The notes under the pieces are model-generated. The model saw nothing but the letters and a program-made list of their open reading frames with translations. It searched no databases and was not told the DNA's origin. From the NCBI GenBank assembly GCA_011524575.1, contig WTKB01000366.1, positions 1 through 5,545 on the forward strand: a stretch of DNA of 5,545 bases. Direction: 5' to 3'. Of this stretch, positions 1 to 5,495 are shown piece after piece. A program made the position numbers and the translations under genes. The first letter of the stretch is position 1; each line of letters starts with the position of its first letter. The stretch is from Aquimarina sp. GTDB taxonomy: Bacteria; Bacteroidota; Bacteroidia; Flavobacteriales; Flavobacteriaceae.

Positions 1-51
1 CCAAAACCTTAAACTTTTGAATTACAGTTTGTATTCCCTTTAAACAAGCTC
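1..51 (-). repeat. Truncated copy of the GAGCTTGTTTAAA inverted-repeat element (end A)
   Basis: The reverse complement of this stretch matches end A of the complete element at 3513-3563 at 49 of 51 positions. The only differences are the two bases after GAGCTTGTTTAAA (GG here, CT there). The element's outer end is at base 51 and is followed by TTA at 52-54, which would be one side of a 3-bp target duplication. The other half of the element lies outside the window, so that duplication cannot be tested. No coding capacity is visible. Confidence 0.85.
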
Positions 52-54
52 TTA

Positions 55-373
55 TTAGAAAAAATACTTCAATTTATTCTATATCGATTTCAAAGAATAA
101 TTAGTGTAATTTATAAGTTAAAAAAATAAATAAATAAACTTTAAAATAATCCGACAACAGACCTTTAAGGTTATTTTTATTGGTTACATCGATATTTTAA
201 TAGTAATAAATAAATATTTAGTTGTCAATACAAGTAGTTTCACCTACTTTACAAAAAACTTAACAACATATACCTATTAAATATGTGTTAACTTTTTACT
301 ATATTTATTACTTGATAAAACAACCCAAAAGACTTTTAACTTAAAAAAAACACACAAAACTACACTAAACAAT
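55..373. other. AT-rich non-coding region upstream of the LacI-family gene
   Basis: No credible coding region is present on either strand. The region holds A/T runs, a short TAAA tandem repeat (about 126-138), a small dyad ACCTT-T-AAGGT (161-171), and a dyad AAGTAG/CTACTT with a 6-nt loop (232-249). It also holds a longer AT-rich imperfect hairpin (arms about 253-271 and 281-297, one bulged A) that ends in five T residues. That hairpin could be a weak terminator for a gene to the left of the window or a leader structure, but it has few G:C pairs. Apart from the candidate promoter and operator listed separately, nothing can be named. Confidence 0.5.
277..307 (+). promoter_or_regulatory. Candidate Bacteroidota-type promoter for the LacI-family gene
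   Basis: TATATTTA at 300-307 matches the Bacteroidota -7 consensus TAnnTTTG at all but the last base. A TTA at 277-279 lies 20 bases upstream, where the -33 TTG is expected. The same TTA-N20-TATATTT layout occurs in front of mltG in this window. Use of this site would give a leader of roughly 70-75 nt and place the operator-like palindrome inside it. In DNA this AT-rich such a match can arise by chance, so this is tentative. Confidence 0.3.
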
Positions 374-385
374 TATAACGTTATA
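374..385. promoter_or_regulatory. LacI-type operator palindrome abutting the start codon
   Basis: TATAACGTTATA is a perfect 12-bp palindrome with a central CG, the usual form of operators bound by LacI/GalR proteins, whose hinge helix inserts at the central CpG. It ends one base before the ATG of the LacI-family gene. This supports autoregulation, by blocking either initiation or early elongation. I found no second copy of the palindrome in the other intergenic regions, including in front of the transporter gene. Confidence 0.55.
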
Positions 386-386
386 G

Positions 387-1394
387 ATGAAGAAAAGAGT
401 TACTTTAAAACAATTAGCTGCAGAGTTAAATTTATCCATATCGACTGTATCCAAGTCTCTAAAAGATGATCCTGAGATTAGTCAAGCTACTATAGAACGT
501 GTTAAAAAACTAGCAAAAGAACGCAAATATAAACCCAATGCACTTGCTGTTAGTTTAAAAAGTAATAAAACTCGTAATATTGGGGTTGTAATTCCAGAAG
601 TACTAAATAGTTTTTTTGCAAAAGCACTTTTAGGTATTGAAAGAGAAGCTGCACTACATGACTATAAAATTATTACTTGTATTACCAATGAAACCCTAAA
701 AAAAGAGCAAGAATACCTAGAAATGTTATCTTACAATGGGGTGGATGGATTTATTATTTCTACATGTAGAGAAGCACAAAATAAAAAAGACTACGAACAC
801 TATAATACCATCTTAAAAGACGATGTACCATTGGTAATGTTCGATAGGGTTATTGAAGAAGTCTATTGTGATAAAGTAGTACTTGATGACAGGGATGCTG
901 CTAAAAAAGCTATTGAATTCTTACTTTCAAAGGGCAGAAAACGTATTGGTATCGTTTCTTCTGTCCACCGATTAGAAGTAGGAAAACAACGTTATGATAG
1001 TGCTATTAAAACTCTAGAAGAAAACAAATTAAGTGGACATCTTATAAAAATAAAACGCAGAGAAGATCCTATAGATCGTATCGGTGATTTCATTAAAGAT
1101 CATCAAATAGATGCCCTTTTGGGACTTGATGAACTCTCTGGAATATGTGCATTAAATAGTGCTAAAAAGTTTGGATATGAAATCCCAAATAAAATTGCTA
1201 TAATGGGGTTTACAGATGGAGTTGTTGCCCAACTCTCCTTCCCTAGCCTCACCACTGTTTCTCAGCATGGAGAAAAAATGGGTAGAGAATGTGCACGTAT
1301 TCTCATTGATAAACTAGAACTTCGAGCAGAACGCTATTTACCAAGCACTAAAATAATTAAAAGTAGTATTGTTGAAAGAGATTCTACACCTTAG
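387..1394 (+). CDS. LacI/GalR-family transcriptional regulator
   Basis: This is a sugar-type DNA-binding regulator of 335 residues, the usual size for the family. The N-terminal helix-turn-helix is at about residues 5-25 (VTLKQLAAELNLSISTVSKSL). The hinge helix follows at about 49-61 (KPNALAVSLKSNK), and the periplasmic-binding-protein-like effector domain fills the rest. Family signatures are IGVVIPE at about 65, FDR at 152-154, GRKRIGIV at 183-190, the GFTDG segment at 274-278 and PSLTTVSQHGEKMG at 286-299. The ATG at 387 puts the helix-turn-helix at the normal distance from the N-terminus, and no Shine-Dalgarno is seen. The effector is unknown: Bacteroidota relatives often control glycan-use genes, but none are in view. 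A CG-centred palindrome just before the start suggests autoregulation. Its TAG stop overlaps the edge of a repeat element, so the extreme C-terminus may have been reset by that insertion. Confidence 0.95.
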   Translation: MKKRVTLKQLAAELNLSISTVSKSLKDDPEISQATIERVKKLAKERKYKPNALAVSLKSNKTRNIGVVIPEVLNSFFAKALLGIEREAALHDYKIITCITNETLKKEQEYLEMLSYNGVDGFIISTCREAQNKKDYEHYNTILKDDVPLVMFDRVIEEVYCDKVVLDDRDAAKKAIEFLLSKGRKRIGIVSSVHRLEVGKQRYDSAIKTLEENKLSGHLIKIKRREDPIDRIGDFIKDHQIDALLGLDELSGICALNSAKKFGYEIPNKIAIMGFTDGVVAQLSFPSLTTVSQHGEKMGRECARILIDKLELRAERYLPSTKIIKSSIVERDSTP

Positions 1395-1548
1395 AGCCTA
1401 TTTAAACTCACTACTTCCTATAATCCAACACTTTAAGAACTTGGATCACTTTAAAAGGACTTACATATCTAAAGATATGTACATCATTAAATGTAAACCA
1501 AAATCTTATTTTTTTGAATTACAGTTTATATTCCCTTTAAACAAGCTT
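1394..1548 (-). mobile_element. 155-bp MITE-like element with terminal inverted repeats and TTA duplication
   Basis: The element starts GAGCCTATTTAAACT and ends with the reverse complement of the other terminus (TTTAAACAAGCTT). It is flanked by TTA at 1391-1393 and TTA at 1549-1551, a 3-bp target duplication. It runs opposite to the 82-bp copy at 3513-3594. The outer parts are colinear with that copy: 31 of 35 identical on the left and 39 of 47 on the right. It carries an extra 73 bp (1429-1501) bounded by CCAA at 1425-1428 and 1498-1501. A dyad TACATATCT-AA-AGATATGTA (1462-1481) sits at its exact centre. It holds no transposase, so it would need one in trans. The terminal sequence and TNA target resemble IS5-family (IS427/IS1031-like) elements, which is an inference from memory. 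Confidence 0.8.
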
Positions 1549-1615
1549 TTAAAAGAATATTTTTCACGTATATTTTAATGTATCATTGGTACTTATTTAA
1601 AAAATACTGTAACTT

Positions 1616-1658
1616 AAAAAATAAGCACTGATGGTAGAACCATCAGTGCTTATTTTTT
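1616..1658. terminator. Strong rho-independent terminator, potentially bidirectional
   Basis: There is a perfect 19-bp inverted repeat with arms at 1616-1634 and 1640-1658 and a 5-nt loop (TAGAA). The core stem TAAGCACTGATGG/CCATCAGTGCTTA is flanked by six A on the left and six T on the right, giving a U-run on either strand. It lies 222 bp after the LacI-family stop and only 34 bp before the transporter start. It probably ends transcripts from the regulator and the repeat element. If the transporter's promoter lies upstream of it, it would act as an attenuator instead. Confidence 0.88.
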
Positions 1659-1692
1659 AAAAGCTTGTTTCACACATTCCATACCTATTTTA

Positions 1693-3465
1693 TTGAAAAA
1701 TTTTATAGAAAAAAACAAAAGCTATATCGTTAAAGATTTCAAAAAAAACTTCTTTAGTGGTCTTACTGTTGGAGTACTGTTAGTACCCCAAGCAATTGCT
1801 TATGCATTCTTAGCTGGGCTTCCTCCTATTTACGGATTGTATTCCTGTTTAATACCTATTTTAATATACGCCATATTTGGTACTTCTCCGCACTTAAATA
1901 TTGGCCCAGTAGCCATTACTTCCATTATTTTAATGGCAGGTATTAGCAAACTAGCCCCCCCTTTTTCTGAATCATATATTTACTTCGTGTTAGCTACAGG
2001 ATGTATCACTGGTATTGTTCAAGTATTTTTAGGACTACTCAAAATGGGCTTTATCACTCAAATTATGTCAGAACCTGTTATTTCTGGATTTATTTCTGCG
2101 GCTGCAATCGTTATTATTCTTTCTCAGTTAGGTAGTGGTTTTGGTCTAGAAGTTCCAAAAGGAATTACTCCTATCGAAGTAATCATTTACTTTTTTAACC
2201 ACCTGCATGAGGTACATCTACTTACAGCTATACTCACTATACTAAGTGTTAGTGTCTTACTCATTTCAAAAAAAATAAAGCCTAATTTTCCAATGCCATT
2301 AGTACTTATTATTACAATGACAATATTAAGTTATGCCCTAAATTTTAAAAAATTGGGTGTTGATATATTAGGAAAAATACCTAAAGGACTCCCTCAATTA
2401 CAAACATTTGAACTAAGTATAAACACTTTGGAGCAAATTGCACCTACAGTATTTACACTTGTTATTATTGGGTATATGGGAAGTATTGGTATTGCAAAAT
2501 CTTTTGAAATGAAACACCAAACCTATAAAATAAACCCTAACAAAGAGCTTATTGCTTTGGGACTTGCAAAGATATTTGGTACTTTTTTTCAAGGGAATTT
2601 AGCCTCTGGAAGTTATAGTAGATCTGCAATAAACGAAGCTGCAGGAGCCACAACTAAAATATCAGGAGTAATTAGTGCTGGAGTTATTGCACTTACTCTT
2701 TTATTTTTAACCCCTCTTATTTATTACTTACCCAAACCTTCATTAGCAGCTATTATCCTTACCTCTGTTTTTAGTTTGCTAAAAATAAAAGAAGCCAAAC
2801 GGTACTTACAAGTACAAACCAGTGAACTACTGGTGATGTTACTTACTTTTATCATTGCACTTGGTATAAATATCGAATACGGAATTTTAACAGGAGTATT
2901 ACTCTCGCTTATTCTTTTTCAATACCGAAGTTCAAAACCTCATGTTGCAGAACTTATTAAAATCCCTAATACGAACTACTATCGTAATCACAATCGTTTT
3001 CCAGAAGGAACACCTCATAAAGATTTTATTATTCTACGTTTTGATGATCAATTATATTTTGGAAATTCAGATTATTTTAAAGAGAACATTTATTCCTATA
3101 TCGAAAAACGAGAAAAAACACCTAAATATGTCATTCTGCAAGCATCGAATATTCATCATTTAGATAGCACAGGCTTAAGTACTTTGGAAAATGTACACCG
3201 AGACCTTAAATCAAAAAACATCCAAATGCTTTTTTGTGGAGTGATTGGTCCTGTAAGAGATGTCATTTCAAGATCAGGTTTTTTAAATACTTCTAATAAA
3301 AAACATCATTTTATGAATTTGCAAGATGCTATTCTTTTTACTGAAAAAGAATACGTTAATAACTCAAAGAATAGCTCCTCTCAGCAAGGGCTTATATCTC
3401 AGTACAACCGAAGAAAATGGTTGTTTTTGATAGCTTTACGTAAATTTAAAAATTATTTCAGATAA
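1693..3465 (+). CDS. SulP/SLC26-family inorganic anion transporter with STAS domain
   Basis: This is an inner-membrane secondary transporter for anions of the sulfate/bicarbonate/dicarboxylate type, 590 residues long, normal for the family. The N-terminal SulP motif is at about 22-51 (SGLTVGVLLVPQAIAYAFLA, then GLPPIYGLYS). GPVA at 71-74 and SGFISAAAIVIILSQL at about 131-146 follow. The TM8-region signature with GSYSRSAINEAAGATTKISG is at about 306-325. Hydrophobic segments run to about residue 410. A cytoplasmic STAS domain covers about 443-550, with DSTGLSTL at 491-498. A basic tail of about 35 residues (WLFLIALRKFKNYFR at the end) follows STAS. The start is TTG at 1693: no in-frame ATG is nearby, and this start gives the expected N-terminus. 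The substrate is not inferable, because no sulfate-assimilation or carbonic-anhydrase gene is adjacent. No clear promoter is seen between the terminator and the start. Confidence 0.93.
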   Translation: MKNFIEKNKSYIVKDFKKNFFSGLTVGVLLVPQAIAYAFLAGLPPIYGLYSCLIPILIYAIFGTSPHLNIGPVAITSIILMAGISKLAPPFSESYIYFVLATGCITGIVQVFLGLLKMGFITQIMSEPVISGFISAAAIVIILSQLGSGFGLEVPKGITPIEVIIYFFNHLHEVHLLTAILTILSVSVLLISKKIKPNFPMPLVLIITMTILSYALNFKKLGVDILGKIPKGLPQLQTFELSINTLEQIAPTVFTLVIIGYMGSIGIAKSFEMKHQTYKINPNKELIALGLAKIFGTFFQGNLASGSYSRSAINEAAGATTKISGVISAGVIALTLLFLTPLIYYLPKPSLAAIILTSVFSLLKIKEAKRYLQVQTSELLVMLLTFIIALGINIEYGILTGVLLSLILFQYRSSKPHVAELIKIPNTNYYRNHNRFPEGTPHKDFIILRFDDQLYFGNSDYFKENIYSYIEKREKTPKYVILQASNIHHLDSTGLSTLENVHRDLKSKNIQMLFCGVIGPVRDVISRSGFLNTSNKKHHFMNLQDAILFTEKEYVNNSKNSSSQQGLISQYNRRKWLFLIALRKFKNYFR

Positions 3466-3497
3466 TTAAGAAAAGTATTAATATCGGTCGGTTCAGC

Positions 3498-3512
3498 TTA
3501 GAGCTTGTTTAA
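3498..3512 (+). repeat. Solitary element terminus interrupted by a later insertion
   Basis: TTA followed by GAGCTTGTTTAA repeats the first 12 bases of the adjacent element (3513-3524) in direct tandem. Its last three bases, TAA at 3510-3512, are also the left target duplication of the 82-bp element. This fits a remnant of an older copy into which the complete element later inserted. Most of the older copy's body is missing. Confidence 0.65.
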
Positions 3513-3594
3513 GAGCTTGTTTAAACTGAATACAAACTGTAATTCAAAAGTTTAAGGTTTTGGATTATAGAAAGTAATGAGTTTAAACAAGCTC
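3513..3594 (+). mobile_element. Complete 82-bp MITE-like element with 15-bp perfect inverted ends
   Basis: The termini GAGCTTGTTTAAACT (3513-3527) and its exact reverse complement (3580-3594) bound the element. TAA at 3510-3512 and TAA at 3595-3597 form a 3-bp target duplication. The inverted similarity continues imperfectly inward, giving about 26 of 33 matching positions per arm, so the whole unit could fold into a hairpin in DNA or RNA. Two arms can be told apart: end A (GAATACAAACTG after the terminus) and end B (its inner sequence reads CATTACTTTC on the other strand). It is the 155-bp copy minus exactly 73 bp. It has no coding capacity and lies between the transporter stop and the mltG promoter. 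Confidence 0.85.
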
Positions 3595-3664
3595 TAAATA
3601 CCTAATTGTTAAAATGCATTTAATAGTAAAGATTGATGCGTATAACTATACATCACCAATATCA

Positions 3665-3695
3665 TTAGATAAAACAGGAGAGTTCTGTATATTTG
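3665..3695 (+). promoter_or_regulatory. Bacteroidota-type promoter for mltG
   Basis: TATATTTG at 3688-3695, followed by TA, is a perfect match to the Bacteroidota primary sigma factor -7 consensus TAnnTTTG. The -33 region is weaker: TTA at 3665-3667 replaces TTG, with a 20-base spacer. Transcription would begin near 3700, giving a leader of about 20 nt before the ATG at 3723. This fits a fresh transcript for mltG and the gene behind it, independent of the transporter and of the repeat element upstream. Confidence 0.65.
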
Positions 3696-3722
3696 TACGT
3701 CTAACGAAGTATTTTAGCGTTT

Positions 3723-4766
3723 ATGTACATCAAAAAAATCCTTTCACTTATTGTTTTACTTACTATTATTGGAGGTGGTATTTTCTCCTATTTTGTATAT
3801 ACCAAAATTTTTGAGAGCAACACCTCATTTTCAGAAAAACAAGTAACAGTATATATCCCTACAAATGCTACTTTCAAAGAAGTAGAAGTATTAATAGCTC
3901 CATATGTTAAGGACATACAATCCTTTAGTTTACTTGCTCAAAAAAAAGGTTATCACACAAGGGTAAAAGCAGGAAAGTATATCCTGAAAAAAGAATCTTC
4001 TAACAACGACCTTATTGACAACCTAAGAAGTAAAAATACCCCTATTAAAATACGTTTTAACAACCAAGAACGTTTAGAGGATTTTGCTGGACGTATCTCA
4101 CACCAAATAGAACCCGATAGCTTAAGCTTGCTTAAAACTTTTAAAGATCCTCAGTTTTTAAAAGAAAGTGGATTTTCAACAGAAAATGCACTAAGCATGT
4201 ATATTCCTAATACTTATGATTTTTACTGGAATACTTCGGCTAAAGAATTTAGAGAACGTATGCTTACTTACTACAAAAAATTCTGGAATACTTCTAGAAC
4301 TCAAAAAGCAAAAGAAATAGGACTTACCCCAATAGAGGTAAGCTCTTTAGCTTCAATTGTTCACAAAGAAACTGTCAAAATTGATGAGCGTCCAAAAGTG
4401 GCTGGGGTATATTTGAATAGAATTAAAAAAGGGATGCGTCTTCAAGCAGATCCTACCGTAATCTATGCTTTAAAAAAGAATACTAATGATTGGAAACAAG
4501 TTATTAAAAGAGTTCTTAGAAAAGACCTTGAAGTAAAAAGTCCGTACAACACTTATCAAAATACGGGGATTCCTCCAGGACCTATTTTTATGGCTGACAT
4601 TTCAGCTATTGATGCCGTACTAAATGCCCAAAAACATAATTATCTTTTCTTTGTTGCAGATCCTAATAATTTTGGCTACCATAAATTTTCAAAATCTCTA
4701 GGGCAACATAACAGATACAGCCAAACCTATAGAAACTGGGTTAATAAAAATAAAATTTTTAGATAA
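3723..4766 (+). CDS. mltG: Endolytic murein transglycosylase MltG (YceG-like)
   Basis: This membrane-anchored enzyme cleaves nascent peptidoglycan strands inside the chain to leave 1,6-anhydro ends, and is thought to set strand length at the inner membrane. The product has 347 residues, typical for the family. One N-terminal membrane segment (about 6-28) anchors it facing the periplasm. A LysM-like substrate-binding subdomain follows at about 41-105 and the catalytic YceG domain at about 155-335. The active-site motif is LASIVHKET at 209-217. Glu216 aligns with the catalytic Glu218 of E. coli MltG, although the preceding residue pair is HK rather than EK. Other conserved blocks are YIPNTYDFYW (160-169), VYLNRIKKGMRLQADPTVIY (229-248) and SPYNTYQNTGIPPGPI (273-288). 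All key blocks are intact. A clear promoter precedes it, and the next gene starts 9 bp after its stop. Confidence 0.95.
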   Translation: MYIKKILSLIVLLTIIGGGIFSYFVYTKIFESNTSFSEKQVTVYIPTNATFKEVEVLIAPYVKDIQSFSLLAQKKGYHTRVKAGKYILKKESSNNDLIDNLRSKNTPIKIRFNNQERLEDFAGRISHQIEPDSLSLLKTFKDPQFLKESGFSTENALSMYIPNTYDFYWNTSAKEFRERMLTYYKKFWNTSRTQKAKEIGLTPIEVSSLASIVHKETVKIDERPKVAGVYLNRIKKGMRLQADPTVIYALKKNTNDWKQVIKRVLRKDLEVKSPYNTYQNTGIPPGPIFMADISAIDAVLNAQKHNYLFFVADPNNFGYHKFSKSLGQHNRYSQTYRNWVNKNKIFR

Positions 4767-4775
4767 CACGATTTA

Positions 4776-5399
4776 ATGAACTTCTTCTCAAGAAAAATGA
4801 CTCATTCCTTCAAAAAAACACTTTTAATACTAATTATAAGTGTTTTTTGTTTTAATGGCACTCCTGCAAGTTTTGAAAATAAATATTCTGGAATAACTAC
4901 TATTAAAACCAAACTACATAAATACTATTTTAGCACTACTAAAGTACGCTATTATACACCTACTGAAACACTACAATGGTACACTCGTATTTTTACAGAT
5001 GACTTAGAAAAACTTTTAGAAAAACGCTATGGACTCACAGCTATAGACTTTGAAAACCTTTCTGAAGAACAATATAAAATTATAGCTCAATATTTCTCAC
5101 AAGTATTATTTTTCTCGACGCAAACAACTAAAGACAGTACTCAAAAACAAACCAACAACACTCTTTTAAATTCTGTATTACAAGATATTGAAAGTGAAGG
5201 TGAATTTTTATATCTCTATGCACATCGTAAAGTTTCTAAAGCAGAAATTAAAAAACTTAGGCTAACTAATAAATTATTATTAGGTTTATACCCTGAACAA
5301 TACAATCGTGTGGATATTAGCGTTGGTAAAATCACTAAAACTGTAAATTTACACAAAAATAAAACCAGTGTAATGTTCTATTTTGACAACCAATTTTAA
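4776..5399 (+). CDS. Exported protein of unknown function, DUF6702-like
   Basis: This is a secreted or periplasmic protein of 207 residues with no known function. A signal peptide is visible: basic start, hydrophobic core LLILIISVFCF (about 16-26) and probable cleavage after TPA at about residue 31. There is no proper lipobox. The mature N-terminal block LHKYYFSTTKVRYY...TRIFTDDLEKLLEKRYG (about 47-86) and the C-terminal block LTNKLLLGLYPEQYNRVDIS (163-182) resemble the small Bacteroidota family DUF6702, recalled from memory. The middle (about 90-160) seems divergent, rich in Q, T and S at 114-129. The ATG at 4776 is used here. An ATG at 4797 (residue 8) would also leave an intact signal peptide. 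The 9-bp gap implies co-transcription with mltG, so an envelope role is plausible but unproven. No terminator is seen after the stop. Confidence 0.75.
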   Translation: MNFFSRKMTHSFKKTLLILIISVFCFNGTPASFENKYSGITTIKTKLHKYYFSTTKVRYYTPTETLQWYTRIFTDDLEKLLEKRYGLTAIDFENLSEEQYKIIAQYFSQVLFFSTQTTKDSTQKQTNNTLLNSVLQDIESEGEFLYLYAHRKVSKAEIKKLRLTNKLLLGLYPEQYNRVDISVGKITKTVNLHKNKTSVMFYFDNQF

Positions 5400-5425
5400 A
5401 AAAATTACAAACCTCATATTTTCCT

Positions 5426-5455
5426 TTAGAACTTGTTTAAAATTTTATTACATTA
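5426..5455 (+). repeat. Degenerate element terminus
   Basis: TTA followed by GAACTTGTTTAAA matches the element terminus with one change (A for G at the third position). The bases after it (ATTTTATTACAT) only faintly resemble the inner part of end B. It ends at the TAA (5454-5456) that precedes the next terminus, so it looks like an old copy cut by a later insertion. Confidence 0.5.
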
Positions 5456-5456
5456 A

Positions 5457-5490
5457 GAGCTTGTTTAAAGGCACTACTTCCTGTAATTCC
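5457..5490 (-). repeat. Partial element copy, end B only
   Basis: It begins GAGCTTGTTTAAA after TAA (5454-5456) and continues with CACTACTTCCT (5472-5482), an 11-base word also present at 1409-1419 in the 155-bp copy. It therefore has end B outermost on the left, the same orientation as the 155-bp copy. It stops after about 34 bases, where another terminus begins at 5496. The rest of the element is missing or lies beyond the window. Confidence 0.7.
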
Positions 5491-5495
5491 TTTAA

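Noticed and set aside
253..297. Hairpin with T-run as an intrinsic terminator
   Set aside because: The arms pair only imperfectly (a bulged A and a C-C mismatch) and are almost all A:T. It is mentioned under the non-coding region but not called as a terminator.
1369..1578. Open reading frame of 69 codons over the regulator's 3' end and the 155-bp element
   Set aside because: It overlaps the regulator in another frame and mostly translates the repeat element. Its composition is low in complexity with no domain-like pattern.
1657..1670. TTAAAAGCTTGTTT as another element terminus just after the terminator
   Set aside because: Only about ten bases match the terminus. The conserved TTTAAA continuation is absent and there is no partner end.
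2942..3163. Open reading frame inside the transporter gene
   Set aside because: It lies wholly within the STAS-coding part of a well-supported gene in another frame and has no recognisable features.
1693..3465. Naming the transporter as a sulfate permease
   Set aside because: SulP proteins also carry bicarbonate, dicarboxylates and other anions. Neither the neighbours nor any visible residue decides the substrate.
3614..3814. Open reading frame of 66 codons overlapping the start of mltG
   Set aside because: It is out of frame with mltG, covers the mltG promoter and overlaps the membrane-anchor codons. It shows no family resemblance.
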